64,000 nucleotides of DNA from Ichthyophis bannanicus (GCA_033557465.1 CM066037.1:205777156-205841155), one strand, 5' to 3'. Positions 41,358 to 51,189 are shown, numbered from the stretch's first letter. A program made the numbers and translations. Notes: a model not told the origin generated them from the letters alone.

Positions 41358-42394
41358 TCCTTGCTCCCCTTCTACTGCCGGCAGAGGTGGAAGAGGTCGT
41401 CCTAGCTTCTCGGCGACCTTCTACCCGCAAATGCTACGCCCTTAAATGGCGTCGCTTTTCCGTTTGGTGTGCCCAGCAGTCTCAGGATCCCTTCTCCTGC
41501 TCGGTGTCGGTGATCTTGCAGTACTTGCTCTACCTCTCTAATCTGGGACTTAAGTCCAACTCTGTCAAAGTTCACCTCAGTGCTCTTTCAGCACATCATG
41601 TGCCGGTGGACGGCAGACCTCTTTCCAGCGACCCTCTTGTAGCGAGGTTTCTCCGAGGTCTCCTTCTACTTAAACCACCTCTGCGCCCGCCAGCTCCTGA
41701 CTGGGATCTGAATGTGGTTTTACAGCGGATCACCTGTCCGCCTTTTGAACCTATGGCTACCTGTTCTCTCCGTTTCCTTTCTTGGAAAACTTTATTCCTG
41801 ATAGCCCTCACTTCCGCTAGACGCGTAAGTGAATTGCAGGCCCTCGTGTCTGATCCCCCTTACACTCGGTTCTACAAAAATAGGGTAGTCCTACGGACTC
41901 ACCCAAAATTTCTTCCAAAAGTGGTCTCCCCTTTTCACATCAATCAGGAGGTGGTACTTCCGACCTTCTTTCCCAGGCCACACTCCAGCCGAGCTGAAAC
42001 GGTCCTACATACCCTGGACTGTAGAAGGGCATTGAACTTCTACCTTGACCGTACGCGGGAGCACCGTAAAGCTGCTCAGCTTTTTGTGTCTTTTGACCCC
42101 AATAAATTGGGGCTCCCGGTCTCCAAGCGTACTCTGTCCATCTGGGTTGCTGACTGTATCGCTTGGGCTTATGGGGCAGCCGGACTCTCGTTGGAAAGTC
42201 GAGTCACGGCTCATTGTGTTCGGGCGAAGGCTACGTCAGTGGCTTACCTCCGCTCTGTTCCGCTGGCAGACATCTGCCGGGCCGCTACTTGGTCTTCGAG
42301 CCAGACTTTTGCGGTCCATTACTGTCTCGAGAGGGAGTCCCGCAGGGACAGTGCTTTCGGACAGGCAGTCCTCCGAAATCTCTTCGAGGTTTGA
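39872..42394 (+). CDS. DIRS A4 recombinase ORF, 840 codons, intact
   Basis: The longest open frame of the window. The last 350 residues are a tyrosine recombinase: AEVEEVVLASRRPSTRKCYA, SARRVSELQAL (Arg 650), HCVRAKA (His 781, Arg 784) and FAVHYCLE (Tyr 817). All catalytic residues known for DIRS recombinases are present. The first 490 residues overlap the polymerase in another register and are Ser/Pro/Arg-rich without a known domain. Whether they are translated or the protein starts nearer 41345 cannot be told from the sequence. Confidence 0.85.
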   Translation: MAMLLGSKGCLHAHPHPPKPPPIPKVCGGRKSLPVESTALWPILRTASLHKMSRGGGGPSPASRPLCLSVPRRLAHQSIVLSGSHRCHTPHGDSSAVLGLCHKLRKVHFAPLTGSRVHRRKTAHSSGKSLPASRQGSTAHGPSRPFSQPVPGLSQALPETTRPYGFHRPRDPQCPPEYAACSMVPSQAVATSHRRTSRLSAHLRAAGLFSTVVASSAEPGARNAFSVTSAGSSADDRCFPPGLGSTLPRGMYSRSLDRVGVCSADQLPGAQSNPSGAQGFLPPDFSPVRPCPDGQSSCHVLREQTGGHGLLPSLPRSSEALLLGRQSRHSSQGSLSPRPRKLPGGQTQQDTPAARVASGSLGSSETFSEVGTPHDGSLCQSSQPATSSLLLSSATSPSSSGRCFSTLMVGEPSVCFSSHPASLSNSFQGSPRQGLHDPGGSSLAQTAVVSTPAAISGRGSVPSGVSTGSPNTGSGVPATPQPQISQSNGLAAERVVLAPLLLPAEVEEVVLASRRPSTRKCYALKWRRFSVWCAQQSQDPFSCSVSVILQYLLYLSNLGLKSNSVKVHLSALSAHHVPVDGRPLSSDPLVARFLRGLLLLKPPLRPPAPDWDLNVVLQRITCPPFEPMATCSLRFLSWKTLFLIALTSARRVSELQALVSDPPYTRFYKNRVVLRTHPKFLPKVVSPFHINQEVVLPTFFPRPHSSRAETVLHTLDCRRALNFYLDRTREHRKAAQLFVSFDPNKLGLPVSKRTLSIWVADCIAWAYGAAGLSLESRVTAHCVRAKATSVAYLRSVPLADICRAATWSSSQTFAVHYCLERESRRDSAFGQAVLRNLFEV

Positions 42395-42530
42395 GCAACT
42401 CCTACCCTCCATCCCGGATGGGGGCTACCGGTGGGTAATAATTCAGTGAAGATTCCTTCCTTCGGTGCTGCTGAGCTAGAGGGAGCTCATTTTTGTGCTT
42501 AGGGTCTCCGGTAGCCTTAAGCTTGGGAGT

Positions 42531-42902
42531 CCCATATGTGAGGACTGACTTCCTGCTTGGTCCTGGAGAAAGCGTAGTTACTCACCTGTAACAGGTGTTC
42601 TCCAGGAGCAGCAGGAATCAGTCCTCACAACCCTCCCTCCTCCCCTTGGAGTTGCAATCATCTGCTTAAGTTTTTTTGCAAATTTTTATGCTGTCTTTTA
42701 GCTATGTCATCAGACTGGCTAAGATGGCACCCTTGGGCGGGAAGGAGACCGCGCATGCGCGCTGCAATTCCCAAAGGCTTTCTTTGAAAGCTGGGGAAAA
42801 TTGCTCCGCGAGGGCTCCGTCGGCGCCGACGTCACCCATATGTGAGGACTGATTCCTGCTGCTCCTGGAGAACACCTGTTACAGGTGAGTAACTACGCTT
42901 TC
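42531..42902 (+). repeat. DIRS A4 internal complementary region and right terminal repeat
   Basis: CCTGCTTGGTCCTGGAGAAA joined to GCGTAGTTACTCACCTGTAA gives the complemented element ends; the right terminal repeat (about 42715-42902) inverts 37285-37460. Confidence 0.85.
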
Positions 42903-42930
42903 CGGGGATTTCGAGGGGCAGGGAGAGGAT

Positions 42931-44876
42931 TTGGAGCTGCCGGCTCTTCCTCTGCCTCTAGTGTTCGTAAATCACAATGAAGTCAGGGGGACCCAGGCAC
43001 CGCTAGTACCTGTGGGAGGGCGGTTGCAGGAGTTCTACGGCGCCTGGGTCCGTGTCACGTCCTATCAGTGGGTGCTGGAAGTCATCCGAGAAGGGTACGC
43101 GCTGGAGCTGCGGTGTCCGGTCCGGGAGGCCTTTGTAAGGTCCCCCTGCAAGTCGGCGAGCAAGTGCAGGGCGGTGAGGGGGACCTTGCAGAGGCTTCTG
43201 GATCTCAGGGCAATAGTTCCGGTGCCTTCAGACCAATACGGATGCGGTTGATTCTCCATTTATTTCGTGGTTCCAAAAGACGGCGGGGTCCGTCCAATTT
43301 TGGATCTCAAAGGAGTGAATCGTTGTCTTCGAGTTTCGCATTTTCACATGGAGACCCTGCGTTCAGTCATAGTCGCAGTCCGAGCAGGGGAATTTCTTAC
43401 CTCCCTGGATCTATCAGAGGCGAAATCTTCACATTCACATAAGGCCGGATCATCAAAAGTACCTCCGTTTTGTGGTTCCCTTCAGGCAGTTCCAGTTCCG
43501 GGTTTGCCGTTTGGCTTGGTGATGGCGCCACACACATTTACCAAGATCATGGTGGTGGTTGCGGCGGCCTTACGACAGGAAGGGATTCTGGTACACCCTT
43601 ACCTAGATGATTGGTTGATCTGGGCGAAATTGAGAAGGGAGAGCGAGATGGCGACAGCCAGGGTAGTAGATTTCCTAGAGAGCCTGGGTCGGGTGGTGAA
43701 TATGTCAAAGAGCCACTTGGTTCCCTCGCAATGCCTGGAGTATTTAGGAGCTCGGTTCAACACGAAGAAGGGGCAGGTGTTTCTGCCTCAGCTAAGAGCA
43801 CAGGGCCTGCGGAAGCTTGTCCGGTTCTTGAGCAGCGAGGCTCCCATGGCATGGCAGTACCTTCAGTTGTTGGGCACAATGGCATCCACCATAGAGGTGG
43901 TACCCTGGGCGAGGGCGCACATGAGGCCATTGCAGAGAGCATTGCTCAGGCGCTGGTCTCACCAACGGGACCCGCTATTGCGGCAGCTCCCTTGTCCGGA
44001 GGAGACAGGGGTGGCTCTGCGCTGGTGGTTACTTCCCGAGTCGTTGAAGAAGGGAAGGCCGCTGGAGGATCTAGTCTGGTTACCCTTAACGATGGACGCC
44101 AGCCTTTGGGGCTGGGGAGCGCACTGCCAGGGCAGGTTTACTCAGGGACAATGGACTCCGCAGGAGCAGTCTTGGTCGATCAACAGGTTAGAGTTGCGAG
44201 CGGTATCGTTAGCCCTGCAGAGTTTTCAAGCCTTCCTCCGGGGGTCAGTGATTTGGGTGTTTTCCGACAACGCGACCGCAGTGGCGTATGTCAATCGCCA
44301 GGGGGATCCAGCAGTTTAGCGCTAGAGTCCAAGGCAGAGGCCTTATGCAGCTGGGCCAAGGAGAATCTAGCGGCTCTATCGGCAGCGCATGTTGCAGGAG
44401 TGGACAACGTAGAGGCCGACTTTCTCAGTCAGATGAAGGTGGATCCTGGAGAGTGGGTCCTTCATCCAGAAGTGTTCCACATGCTGACGCGTCGGTGGGG
44501 TCTGCCGGTCATGGACCTCATGGCAACCTTTCAGTCAGCCAAGGTCAGTCGGTTTTACAGCAGAAGAAGAGAAAGGATGTCAGAAGGTCTAGATGCTCTC
44601 ATTCAAAACTGGCCAGAGGAGCAACTCCTGTACATTTTTCCGCCGTGGGTCTTGATAGGCAGGGTAGTGCAGCGGATAGAAAGGTACAGAGGGCAGGTGA
44701 TCCTGATAGCTCCAGATTGGCCCCGCCACCCGTGGTACGCAGATATGATAAGGCTCCTGGTAGCAAGACTGTGGCGTCTCCCGGCCAGGGCGGATTTGTT
44801 GTCTCAGGGGCCTCTGGTCATGCCGCACGTGGATCACTTCTCGCTTACGGCTTGGCTATTGAAAGGGCTAGGTTGA
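42931..44876 (+). pseudogene. DIRS C1 polymerase: RT, RNase H, methylase; stop and frameshifts
   Basis: The start at 42931 overlaps gag by 50 bp. A TGA at 43249-43251 stands where Trp is expected. The RT has FVVPKDGGVRPILDLKGVN, LTSLDLSEA, LPFGLVMAPHTFTK and YLDDWLI near 43599. Between about 43428 and 43508 an inserted and a lost base put some 25 codons out of frame. RNase H has MDASLWGWGAHCQG, RLELRAVSLAL and SDNATAVAYVNRQG. A further slip near 44305 moves the methylase-like part (MDLMATFQSAKVSRF, LIAPDWPRHPWY) to another frame, stopping at 44876. Confidence 0.83.
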
Positions 44877-45913
44877 AGGCGAGGGGTTATTCTATGCCAG
44901 TAATTACCACTTTGTTGAAAGCAAGGAGGAGGTCGACATCCTTGGCGTATGTTCGAGTCTGGAGAGTATTTGAAGAATGATGCAGCGTAAGGGCGCTCGA
45001 GCCTTTGAGAGCGATCATTCCGCAGATATTGGAATTTCTGCAAAATGACTTCGACAAGGGGTTGGTGGCGGCATCTCTTAGAGTGCAGGTCGTGGCTCTG
45101 TCATGTTTCAGGGGTAAGATATGTGGTCGGTCGCTCGGGGAGCACTTGGATATTAAACGTTTCTTACGGGCGGTGTCTCTGTTAAGGCCGCCAGCTAGAC
45201 AGGTTGTACCTACGTGGCACCTGCCATTCGTTTTAGAGGCGTTGGAACGGGAGCCGTTTGAACCCCTGTCTCGTACCTCATTGAAGGATCTTACATTGAA
45301 AGTGGTGTTCTTGGTGGCAATCTGCTCAGCTAGGAGGGTCTCAGAGTTACAAGCGTTATCCTGTAAAGAACCTTACCTTTCGTTCTTTGACTCGCGAATG
45401 GTGTTGAGGCCTGTGCCAGGGTTTTTGCCCAAGGTGGTGTCGGCATTCCATCTAAATCAGGAGATTTCTTTGCCGGTGTTTTGGAGCGACGCTGGGGGAA
45501 TGCACCCGAACAGGCCGAATTCCTTAGATGTCCGCTGGGCGTTGAAGAAGTACCTAAGTCGGATGTCGGAGTTTCGCAAGTCTGAGAGACTCTTTGTTCT
45601 TTTCGCCGGACCTCGGAAGGGTGAATCAGCTTCAAAGGCTTCCATTGCCAATTGGATCAAGGAGGCGATTGCTTCCGCGTACGTGTTGAAGGGTAGGCCG
45701 GTGCCTGAAGGGCTTCGGGCTCACTCTACTAGGGCGCACGCTGCGTCTTGGGCGGAATCCAGGTTGGTGGCTCCGCTGGAGATCTGTAAGGCGGCGACAT
45801 GGTCGTCATTGAATTCCTTTGTAAAGCATTACCGACTTGATATGCAAGCGAAGCAGGATGCTTGTTTTGGAGTGGCAGTCCTTCAGGCTGGAAAGGCAAG
45901 GCCCTCCCATTGA
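44840..45913 (+). pseudogene. DIRS C1 tyrosine recombinase, single stop
   Basis: One frame contains the whole domain with only a TGA at 44978-44980 (EE*CSV, where Trp is likely). Motifs are KARRRSTSLAYVRVWRVF, SARRVSELQALSC with the first Arg, HSTRAHAASWAE with His and second Arg, TWSSLNSFVKHYRLD with the catalytic Tyr, and the stop at 45913. All catalytic residues are kept. The frame is also open far upstream over the polymerase. Confidence 0.82.
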
Positions 45914-45924
45914 TTTACTGCTCT

Positions 45925-46519
45925 GGTACAGACCCAGAGGTCCAGGACTAGACTGGAGATACGATCAGGAAGGTGAAATTAGACTTACCTGCTAATTGTT
46001 GTTCCTGGAGTAGATACAGTCTAGTCCCGTGTCCCTCCCCAGTTATCTATGCTTGCGGTTATGGTCTGAAGGGCTGACAGCGGAAGGTCTGGAAACTTTA
46101 CAGGTAAGAAGATTTTTCTTTTTGGCGGGATTTGTGGCCCCCGGAGGGGGAGGGGTGTGTTTAAAAAAAAAAAAGAAAAAGAAAACACAAAACAAAACCC
46201 TTAGGTCCTCCGGACAGTTGAGGAGATGGCCTCCACTGGTTTAAAGGTTAGAATTATATGTTTAGTGGGTTAGCTATGTTGACAAGGCTGCCATTATTAA
46301 TTTTGGTTCATGCTTACATGTTGTTCCGGTGAGTCTGCTCTGTCAATAGGAAACTGGTGAATAGAGGCGGCTCCCAGGAGGATATACTGGTGACATCATT
46401 AAAGAAGGAGGTTCCTCAGTCTCCAAGCTGCTGAATAAGGTGGACAACCCAGATGTCCGGGACTACACTGTATCTACTCCAGGAATAGCAATTAGCAGGT
46501 AAGTCTAATTTCACCTTCT
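45925..46519 (+). repeat. DIRS C1 internal complementary region and right terminal repeat
   Basis: 45937-45970 (GGACTAGACTGGAGATACGA) complements the element's left end, and 45971-46022 (TTAGACTTACCTGCTAATTG) complements its right end. A unique stretch with an A-rich run at 46160-46200 follows. The right terminal repeat is about 46350-46519. Confidence 0.83.
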
Positions 46520-47774
46520 CACACCTGATTCTGTGTTCCACTTAGAACTATGTCTAAAATAGCTTCCCCTTGTGTTGGTTCATGCTCTATGAAACACTAA
46601 GTTATTTCATCTAGAAACTTTTTCTCCCTAGCAAATCCTGATATGACAATGATCCAGTTGATACTATGTTGTAACTTTTGTTAGCTTCCCTGATTTCTTT
46701 TTGCATTTCACCATCCATCTGTTCATTCTGGCCAGACCAACTGTAGTACACACCTACTGCCATTCCCTTCCCCTTTTCACATGGAATTTCTACCCATAGA
46801 GATTCTACAGTGTATTTTGTTTCTTGCAAAACTTTTACCCTGTTTAACTCAATGCCATTTCTTACGTATAGTGCAACCCCTCTGCCAATTTGATGTACCT
46901 TATCATTGAGCTATAATTTGTGCCCAGACATCACAGTGCCCCATTGGTTGTCCTCCTTCCACCAGGTCTCTGAGATACCAATTATTTCTAAACTTTCATT
47001 CAATGCTATATATTCTAACTCTCCCATCTTATTTTTTCTACTTCTAGCATTTCACAGTTTGTATTTTGTTTCTATTATCAATATGGTTATCAGTTGACAG
47101 GGGTAATTTGGAATATTTCAACTCTTTTTGTTCTTTACTTAAGACATCTGGGTTACTTTTACATTTATTGGAGCCTCTCTATTGGAATGCCCTAACTTTC
47201 CTGTTTTGTTAGTATCCTTCAAGGATATATCGTTCCAAACCATGCGCTCTTGGGCGACTCAGCTTTCCCTTGTTATCTAATTTAAAAGATGGTCCATCTA
47301 TTGACACTTCCTAACCTTCTCCCGTCATTCCAGCAACTTAAACCCCCCTCCTTGCCACCCTCTCTCTACCTTCCCCATTTCTTTCCCCATCTTGTCAGCC
47401 CATTAGATAACCCCTCTTCGCAAGTCACTTTATTGGCTCCCCTTCCGGTTCCATATCCAATTCAAACTTCTCTTTCTGACCTATAAATGTGTTCATTCTA
47501 CTGCTCCTCCGTACCTTTCCTCTCTCTTCTCTCCCTACATCCCTCCTCATGAACTCCGTTTTTCTACTGGTTTGCTTCTCTCTGTGCCCTTTTCTTCCAC
47601 TGCTAACTCCAAACTTCAGTCCTTTCACCTTGCTGCTTCTTATGCCTGGAACAAACTATCTGAGTATGTACGTCAGGCTCCTTCATTGCCCATTTTCAAA
47701 TTCATGCTAAAAGCCCACCTCTCAGAGTTCAAGATGGCGGCAGCCCATGCCTGAGTTGCAGACGTGCATTACCT

Positions 47775-48960
47775 ATGGGTAAACGGAAGGGGAAAGTGGC
47801 TAAGCCTTCCCCGGTGAGCATTCCGTCCATTGCTTTGCCCTCGATGGGTCCTTTGGACCATTTTCTCCTGTGCGCTGATCAGCAGCCAGACGTTACTGGA
47901 GTGAGGAGCCCAGTGGTGGGGATGTGGGGGTAAATTAGCTCGGCAGCGTCCTTCGGAGCTGATCTTATCCCCTCAGAAGTGCTGCACCTTGTTAAGTGGC
48001 CAGACACTGCTTTGGGACCAGAAGCAGGAAATTTGGTTAGCAGTCCAGAGGCTGGCGTGCTGGCCGACTTGAGGGGGCTGGTGACTGGCAGAGGTGGGGT
48101 GTGCGTGGAAACCCCTGCCCTACATCAATCCGGCAGTACGGCCACAGAGATGGCAGATACAGTGGACCCTGGAGTAAGGATGGATTATTCTCAGATGTCT
48201 GAACTGGAAGGAGTGTTTGGAGGGGGTTACTTTGGATGTTTTTCTTGCACTTCCCAGTCAAATCACTTTGGAATCGATCTGGTGTGCTATTAAGCAGCTG
48301 GCTGAGGCATTACTTCCATAAGTGAAGAATATGCAAATCCAGCTCCGAACAACTCAAGCAGAGTTTGTTAAGAACACTGAAGATCTTTCAAAAACGCAAG
48401 TACTGTGTGCTGATAACTACTCGCATGGCTAGTGTGGAAGGCTACTCAGAATCTACTATTAAAGATTATCCTCTCAAGACAAAGATTGAACAGCTGGAAA
48501 ATGCCTCATGGCTCTCTAATTTAAGACTTATTAATTTTCCGAGATCTCATTTGGTTTCTTCTAAGGAAATATTTAAGTGTTATTTGTCTGAGGCTCTGGG
48601 TGTCCCTCTTGAGACACATCCCCCAGTTACAAAAGTTTATTATTTACCGCAGGGGAAGAAATCTTCTGTGCAAGAGAGACTCTCTCAGTTCAGCCTGTGG
48701 ATGTCTTAAAGGTGTCCACTATTTTAGTGAGCTCTGAGTTGGATGTAGTTACACCAGCAACTTACCTTGTTCAGTATGCCTTGTCTTCGGACAAAGATTG
48801 GTTTCTCAGTATGTTTTTTTAGAAAGAGGGATGTTCATTTTCGGGGTATGTTGGTCCAGGCCTTTCCAGACTTGGCTAGTGATTCCCAGAGACACAGGAA
48901 GGAATTTTCTTCCTCTGCCCTTGGGTTACCCAGCTGGGTGCTGTTTTTTTTTCTAAAGTA
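47775..48960 (+). pseudogene. L1-B ORF1 protein remnant
   Basis: Start MGKRKGKVAKPSP at 47775. Several stops and frame changes follow. The hallmark is LENASWLSNLRLINFPRSHL, the beginning of the L1 ORF1 RRM domain, then YLSEALGVPLE, and the C-terminal domain FRKRDVHFRGMLVQAFPDLA. The end is cut by the LTR at 48966. It is a different lineage from the ORF1 at 3689-4493. Confidence 0.78.
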
Positions 48961-49490
48961 CCCGTTGTCAGACGGCTGCCTAGGGTGAGAACTTACACAA
49001 TCTTGACGATGCATATATTCATATGATTCTTGCAAGGTATTGTGGGTATTGTAGTTCATTCACTCCCAAACACAGCTGATGACAATAATTTGAGTTGTGA
49101 AACCAAGTGGTAAGATCAATAAAATACTTCTTTTATTGATGGGGTTTAATTCACCCAGCACATGTATGCTTGATAGCACTATAAAATGAGGTTACTTGCT
49201 TGCAGTGTTTAAATGGATAACAAAAAGTCACAAAGTAAACCAGAAAATAACCTTCAGCTTGTCAGGCAATTAGCTAATGTTTTCTTAGCAAATAATTACC
49301 AAATACAAAGGCACAAAGAAAAGAATAAACTTGGCTGGTTAGGTTAACTTCTGCTTATTTTCCACGCAGATCTCAGCAGTGATTCTCCCTTGCTCACACA
49401 CACAATCAGGTGCAGCCCTAATTACTATCAATGGACCAGCTGAAAGCCTTTAGCTGGCTGGCTGCTACTGTGTGAGCCCAAATCCTGCTT

Positions 49491-49608
49491 TATTTATTTA
49501 TTTATTTATTTATTTTATAACTTTTATATACCGCGCTATTTGTTATCAGTGCGGTTTACATACAACAAGGGTGCACAGTCAGAAGTCTGTTCTGTGCTTA
49601 CATTGTAA
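49491..49608 (-). repeat. 5'-truncated SINE/LINE tail inside LTR copy B
   Basis: Minus-strand reading is GTAAACCGCACTGATAACAA, AGCGCGGTATATAAAAG and (AAAT)n. It matches the tail of the SINE at 10466-10772 and is absent from LTR copies A and C at the same point. Confidence 0.75.
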
Positions 49609-49699
49609 CAGGAGTTTAAACTTTAAGAGCTGTTTGCAGTGGAAATAAAGAACAAAGTTAGGTTTCTTTGTGATGGCTGATGTGTTTGCTCAGAGAAAG

Positions 49700-50587
49700 C
49701 TAGTAATAGCATTTAGATAGAGAACAGTCCATATAAACTGTACTTTCATCTGCTGTATCAATCAGCATAGGGTCATTATCATACATTGGCACAGACGAGT
49801 CTTTCATTAAGGCACTATCATGAGAATGCTCATTCCCTTGCTGCCATTCTCTATTATAGATAGGGTCTGGATCAGTGTTCATACCTGAGCCTCTCCTGCT
49901 ATCATTATTCCTCTCTGTATAGCCTGGCCAATATGTAATCCAATTCTGATGTCCAGCCTTCCAATCTTGATCCCTGGACACTGGATCTCCTCTCACACAC
50001 CTTCTGGCCTTGGTCTGAAAGTCCCTTCCACATGCAGTCTTCTCTCTTCCAGGTAGCCACTGGTGATTCCTATCTCTGCCACTCCATTCCTCTGGCTGAA
50101 TCCAGTCCAATGGACTCTGCTGGCTTTTGGAATACCTCCCAGTATGAGTACTGCCTTGGAATCTCCCAGACCTTCCAATGGCCTTTCTTCTCTTCCTTCC
50201 AGAGAGTTTCCTTCTCTCTCTATCTGCGTGGCTTTTGCTGAAGCTGTTCTTCCAACTGTTGCTGAAACTGTTTCCTGAAGAATAAGCTCTACTCTTATCC
50301 TGTTCTAATGTGTGCTGCTCCCTAACACAGCGCAGCTGTCTTGAATCAGGCCCTGCCCTTTGAGATGAGTGCTTAGGGATTACCTCATAGCTCTCTTGAT
50401 TGCACACACATTTTCTCACTTCAGCCCCTCTCATGGCTGCTGGAAACCTGGTGCATTCTGGGACTGGTAGTCTTTTATGTGAAAACTCTGTTTTCTTGCT
50501 TCTACCAGAACTGACAGGTTGCTTGTTCAGAGTCACATCATCTTTTCTATAGCTCCTACCTGAGCTATGATAAGCTTCCTTATCACA
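49700..50587 (-). CDS. Open frame in U3 of LTR copy B, function unknown
   Basis: Again the frame begins with base 1 of the LTR (CDKEAYHSSGRSYRK) and is open for 295 codons to the stop at 49700. An ATG exists only in the flanking L1 DNA. Shared blocks are VPECTRFPAAMRGAEV, EVIPKHSSQRAGPDS, DPVSRDQDWKAGHQNW, TYWPGYTERN and YMDCSLSK. The centre is shorter than in copy A by a multiple of three bases. No known domain is seen. Confidence 0.55.
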   Translation of the reverse strand, partial: CDKEAYHSSGRSYRKDDVTLNKQPVSSGRSKKTEFSHKRLPVPECTRFPAAMRGAEVRKCVCNQESYEVIPKHSSQRAGPDSRQLRCVREQHTLEQDKSRAYSSGNSFSNSWKNSFSKSHADRERRKLSGRKRRKAIGRSGRFQGSTHTGRYSKSQQSPLDWIQPEEWSGRDRNHQWLPGREKTACGRDFQTKARRCVRGDPVSRDQDWKAGHQNWITYWPGYTERNNDSRRGSGMNTDPDPIYNREWQQGNEHSHDSALMKDSSVPMYDNDPMLIDTADESTVYMDCSLSKCYY

Positions 50588-51189
50588 CCGTGTAAATGTA
50601 TAGTCAAATTTCAAACTAATGTGTATGTATTTCTTTATCCTTCTGAATTTATTTCATTTTTGAATGCCCACCCTGTTCTCCTAGTCCAGTTATGGATGTA
50701 TCTGCGCAGCCTTAAGTTATAGGTCTGGTGTTTGCACTGGCTTATTTCCTTCATGTTTGTAAGTAAATGATACCTATGGAATTACTCCCCATTATTGTAG
50801 GCTTGGGCTTGGGTTTGGGGCTGGATTGTTTGTTTATTATCTTCTGTGTTGTTTTCCTGATTAGTTACCAGGATGTAGTAATTTTTTAAATTTTTTTCAC
50901 TCAGCTCCCATGGTTTTCCACAAGTAGTGGTTGTTTCCATGCTTGTATATTGTAAAATTGCATAAATTTAAAAAAAAAAAGCCTACCTCTTTGAGGCTGC
51001 TTTTGGATCCTGATCCCCTGTTTTTCTTGTTCCCTGTTCTCGGCTATTGTATTTTCTGTCTTGTTTTAGATTGTAAGCTCTGACAAGTAGGGACCCTGTC
51101 TTTCTACCTGTTTATGTACAGCACTGCATAATTCTTGTAGCGCTATATAAATGATTAATAATAGTAGTAGTAGTATCTCCTTTTTAAAG

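Larger units (their letters stand above)
37285..42902 (+). mobile_element. DIRS family A, copy A4, nested in C1 gag
   Basis: It begins TTCTCCAGGACCAAGCAGG and ends GTGAGTAACTACGCTTTC, about 5.6 kb. It is the best preserved family A copy. Left terminal repeat 37285-37460, internal complementary region 42531-42630 and right terminal repeat about 42715-42902 are near-identical in sequence where they should be complementary. Gag has a 5' deletion and one stop, the polymerase one frameshift and one stop, and the recombinase is open. Confidence 0.9.
35845..42980 (+). pseudogene. DIRS C1 gag-like protein, one stop, split by A4
   Basis: Part one is 35845-37287 and part two 42903-42980. It starts MPSRPQCFVCGARR with a C-x2-C...C-x2-C finger. 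An acidic middle leads to the core: ELPELIGETLMALNMPVPGS, VFQEMIQEEWNVPEAP, YLADIHYDLMRALSKSMAS and RRYLWLRNW. The tail is Arg/Gly-rich (NQGFRGFRGAGRGFG) across the insertion and ends at TGA 42978-42980. One in-frame TGA lies at 36337-36339. Without it the protein would have about 506 residues. Confidence 0.8.
34908..46519 (+). mobile_element. DIRS family C, copy C1, interrupted by A4
   Basis: The left end is CTGATCATATCTCCAGTCTA at 34908 and the right end CAGGTAAGTCTAATTTCACC...TTC at 46519. The terminal repeats form near-perfect inverse copies of more than 100 bp. The internal complementary region is at 45925-46022. Without A4 the element is about 6.0 kb. Its proteins are clearly related to but well diverged from families A and B. 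Single stops in gag, polymerase and recombinase make it inactive. Confidence 0.88.
34080..47260 (-). mobile_element. CR1 LINE, copy CR1-A2, split by DIRS C1
   Basis: The CR1 parts are 34080-34907 (linker and start of the RT, minus strand) and 46520-47260 (endonuclease and upstream). The left part matches 62354-63131 of the better CR1. Rejoining CATTATTTC with TCACACCTGATTCTG reproduces the matching CR1 stretch at 31180-31210. All coding is broken by stops. Everything between 34908 and 46519 is DIRS C1 plus A4. Confidence 0.82.
48966..50587 (-). mobile_element. Solo LTR, copy B (1622 bp)
   Basis: Same ends as copy A (TGTCAGACGGCTGCC...CTTATCACA) with a perfect 4-bp duplication CCGT at 48962-48965 and 50588-50591. 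An insert of about 118 bp (49491-49608) explains its greater length. The AATAAA signal is the complement of about 49131-49137. A TATAAA box is not evident at the place where A and C have one. It lies inside L1-B. Confidence 0.8.
47729..50979 (+). mobile_element. L1-like LINE, copy L1-B, internally deleted
   Basis: It starts at TTCAAGATGGCGGC and ends in a poly(A) run at 50969-50979. AGCCCACCTCTCAGAG before it and AGCCTACCTCTTTGAG after it are a decayed 16-bp target duplication (13 of 16 equal), as left by target-primed insertion. ORF1 (47775-48960) is followed, after an LTR insertion, only by about 380 bp of 3' UTR, so ORF2 is deleted. Confidence 0.78.
47280..51180 (+). mobile_element. L2-type LINE, copy L2-B, 3' part, split by L1-B
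   Basis: 47380-47728 encodes the C-terminus of an L2-like ORF across frames: TLYWLPFRFHIQFKLLFLTYK, STAPPYLSSLFSPYIPPHEL, AASYAWNKLSE and FKFMLKAHL. The continuation KAYLFEAAF and the 3' UTR are at 50980-51180, ending GTAGCGCTATATAAATGATT and (TAG)n. All between is L1-B and its own insertions. It is of a different subfamily from L2-A. Confidence 0.8.
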
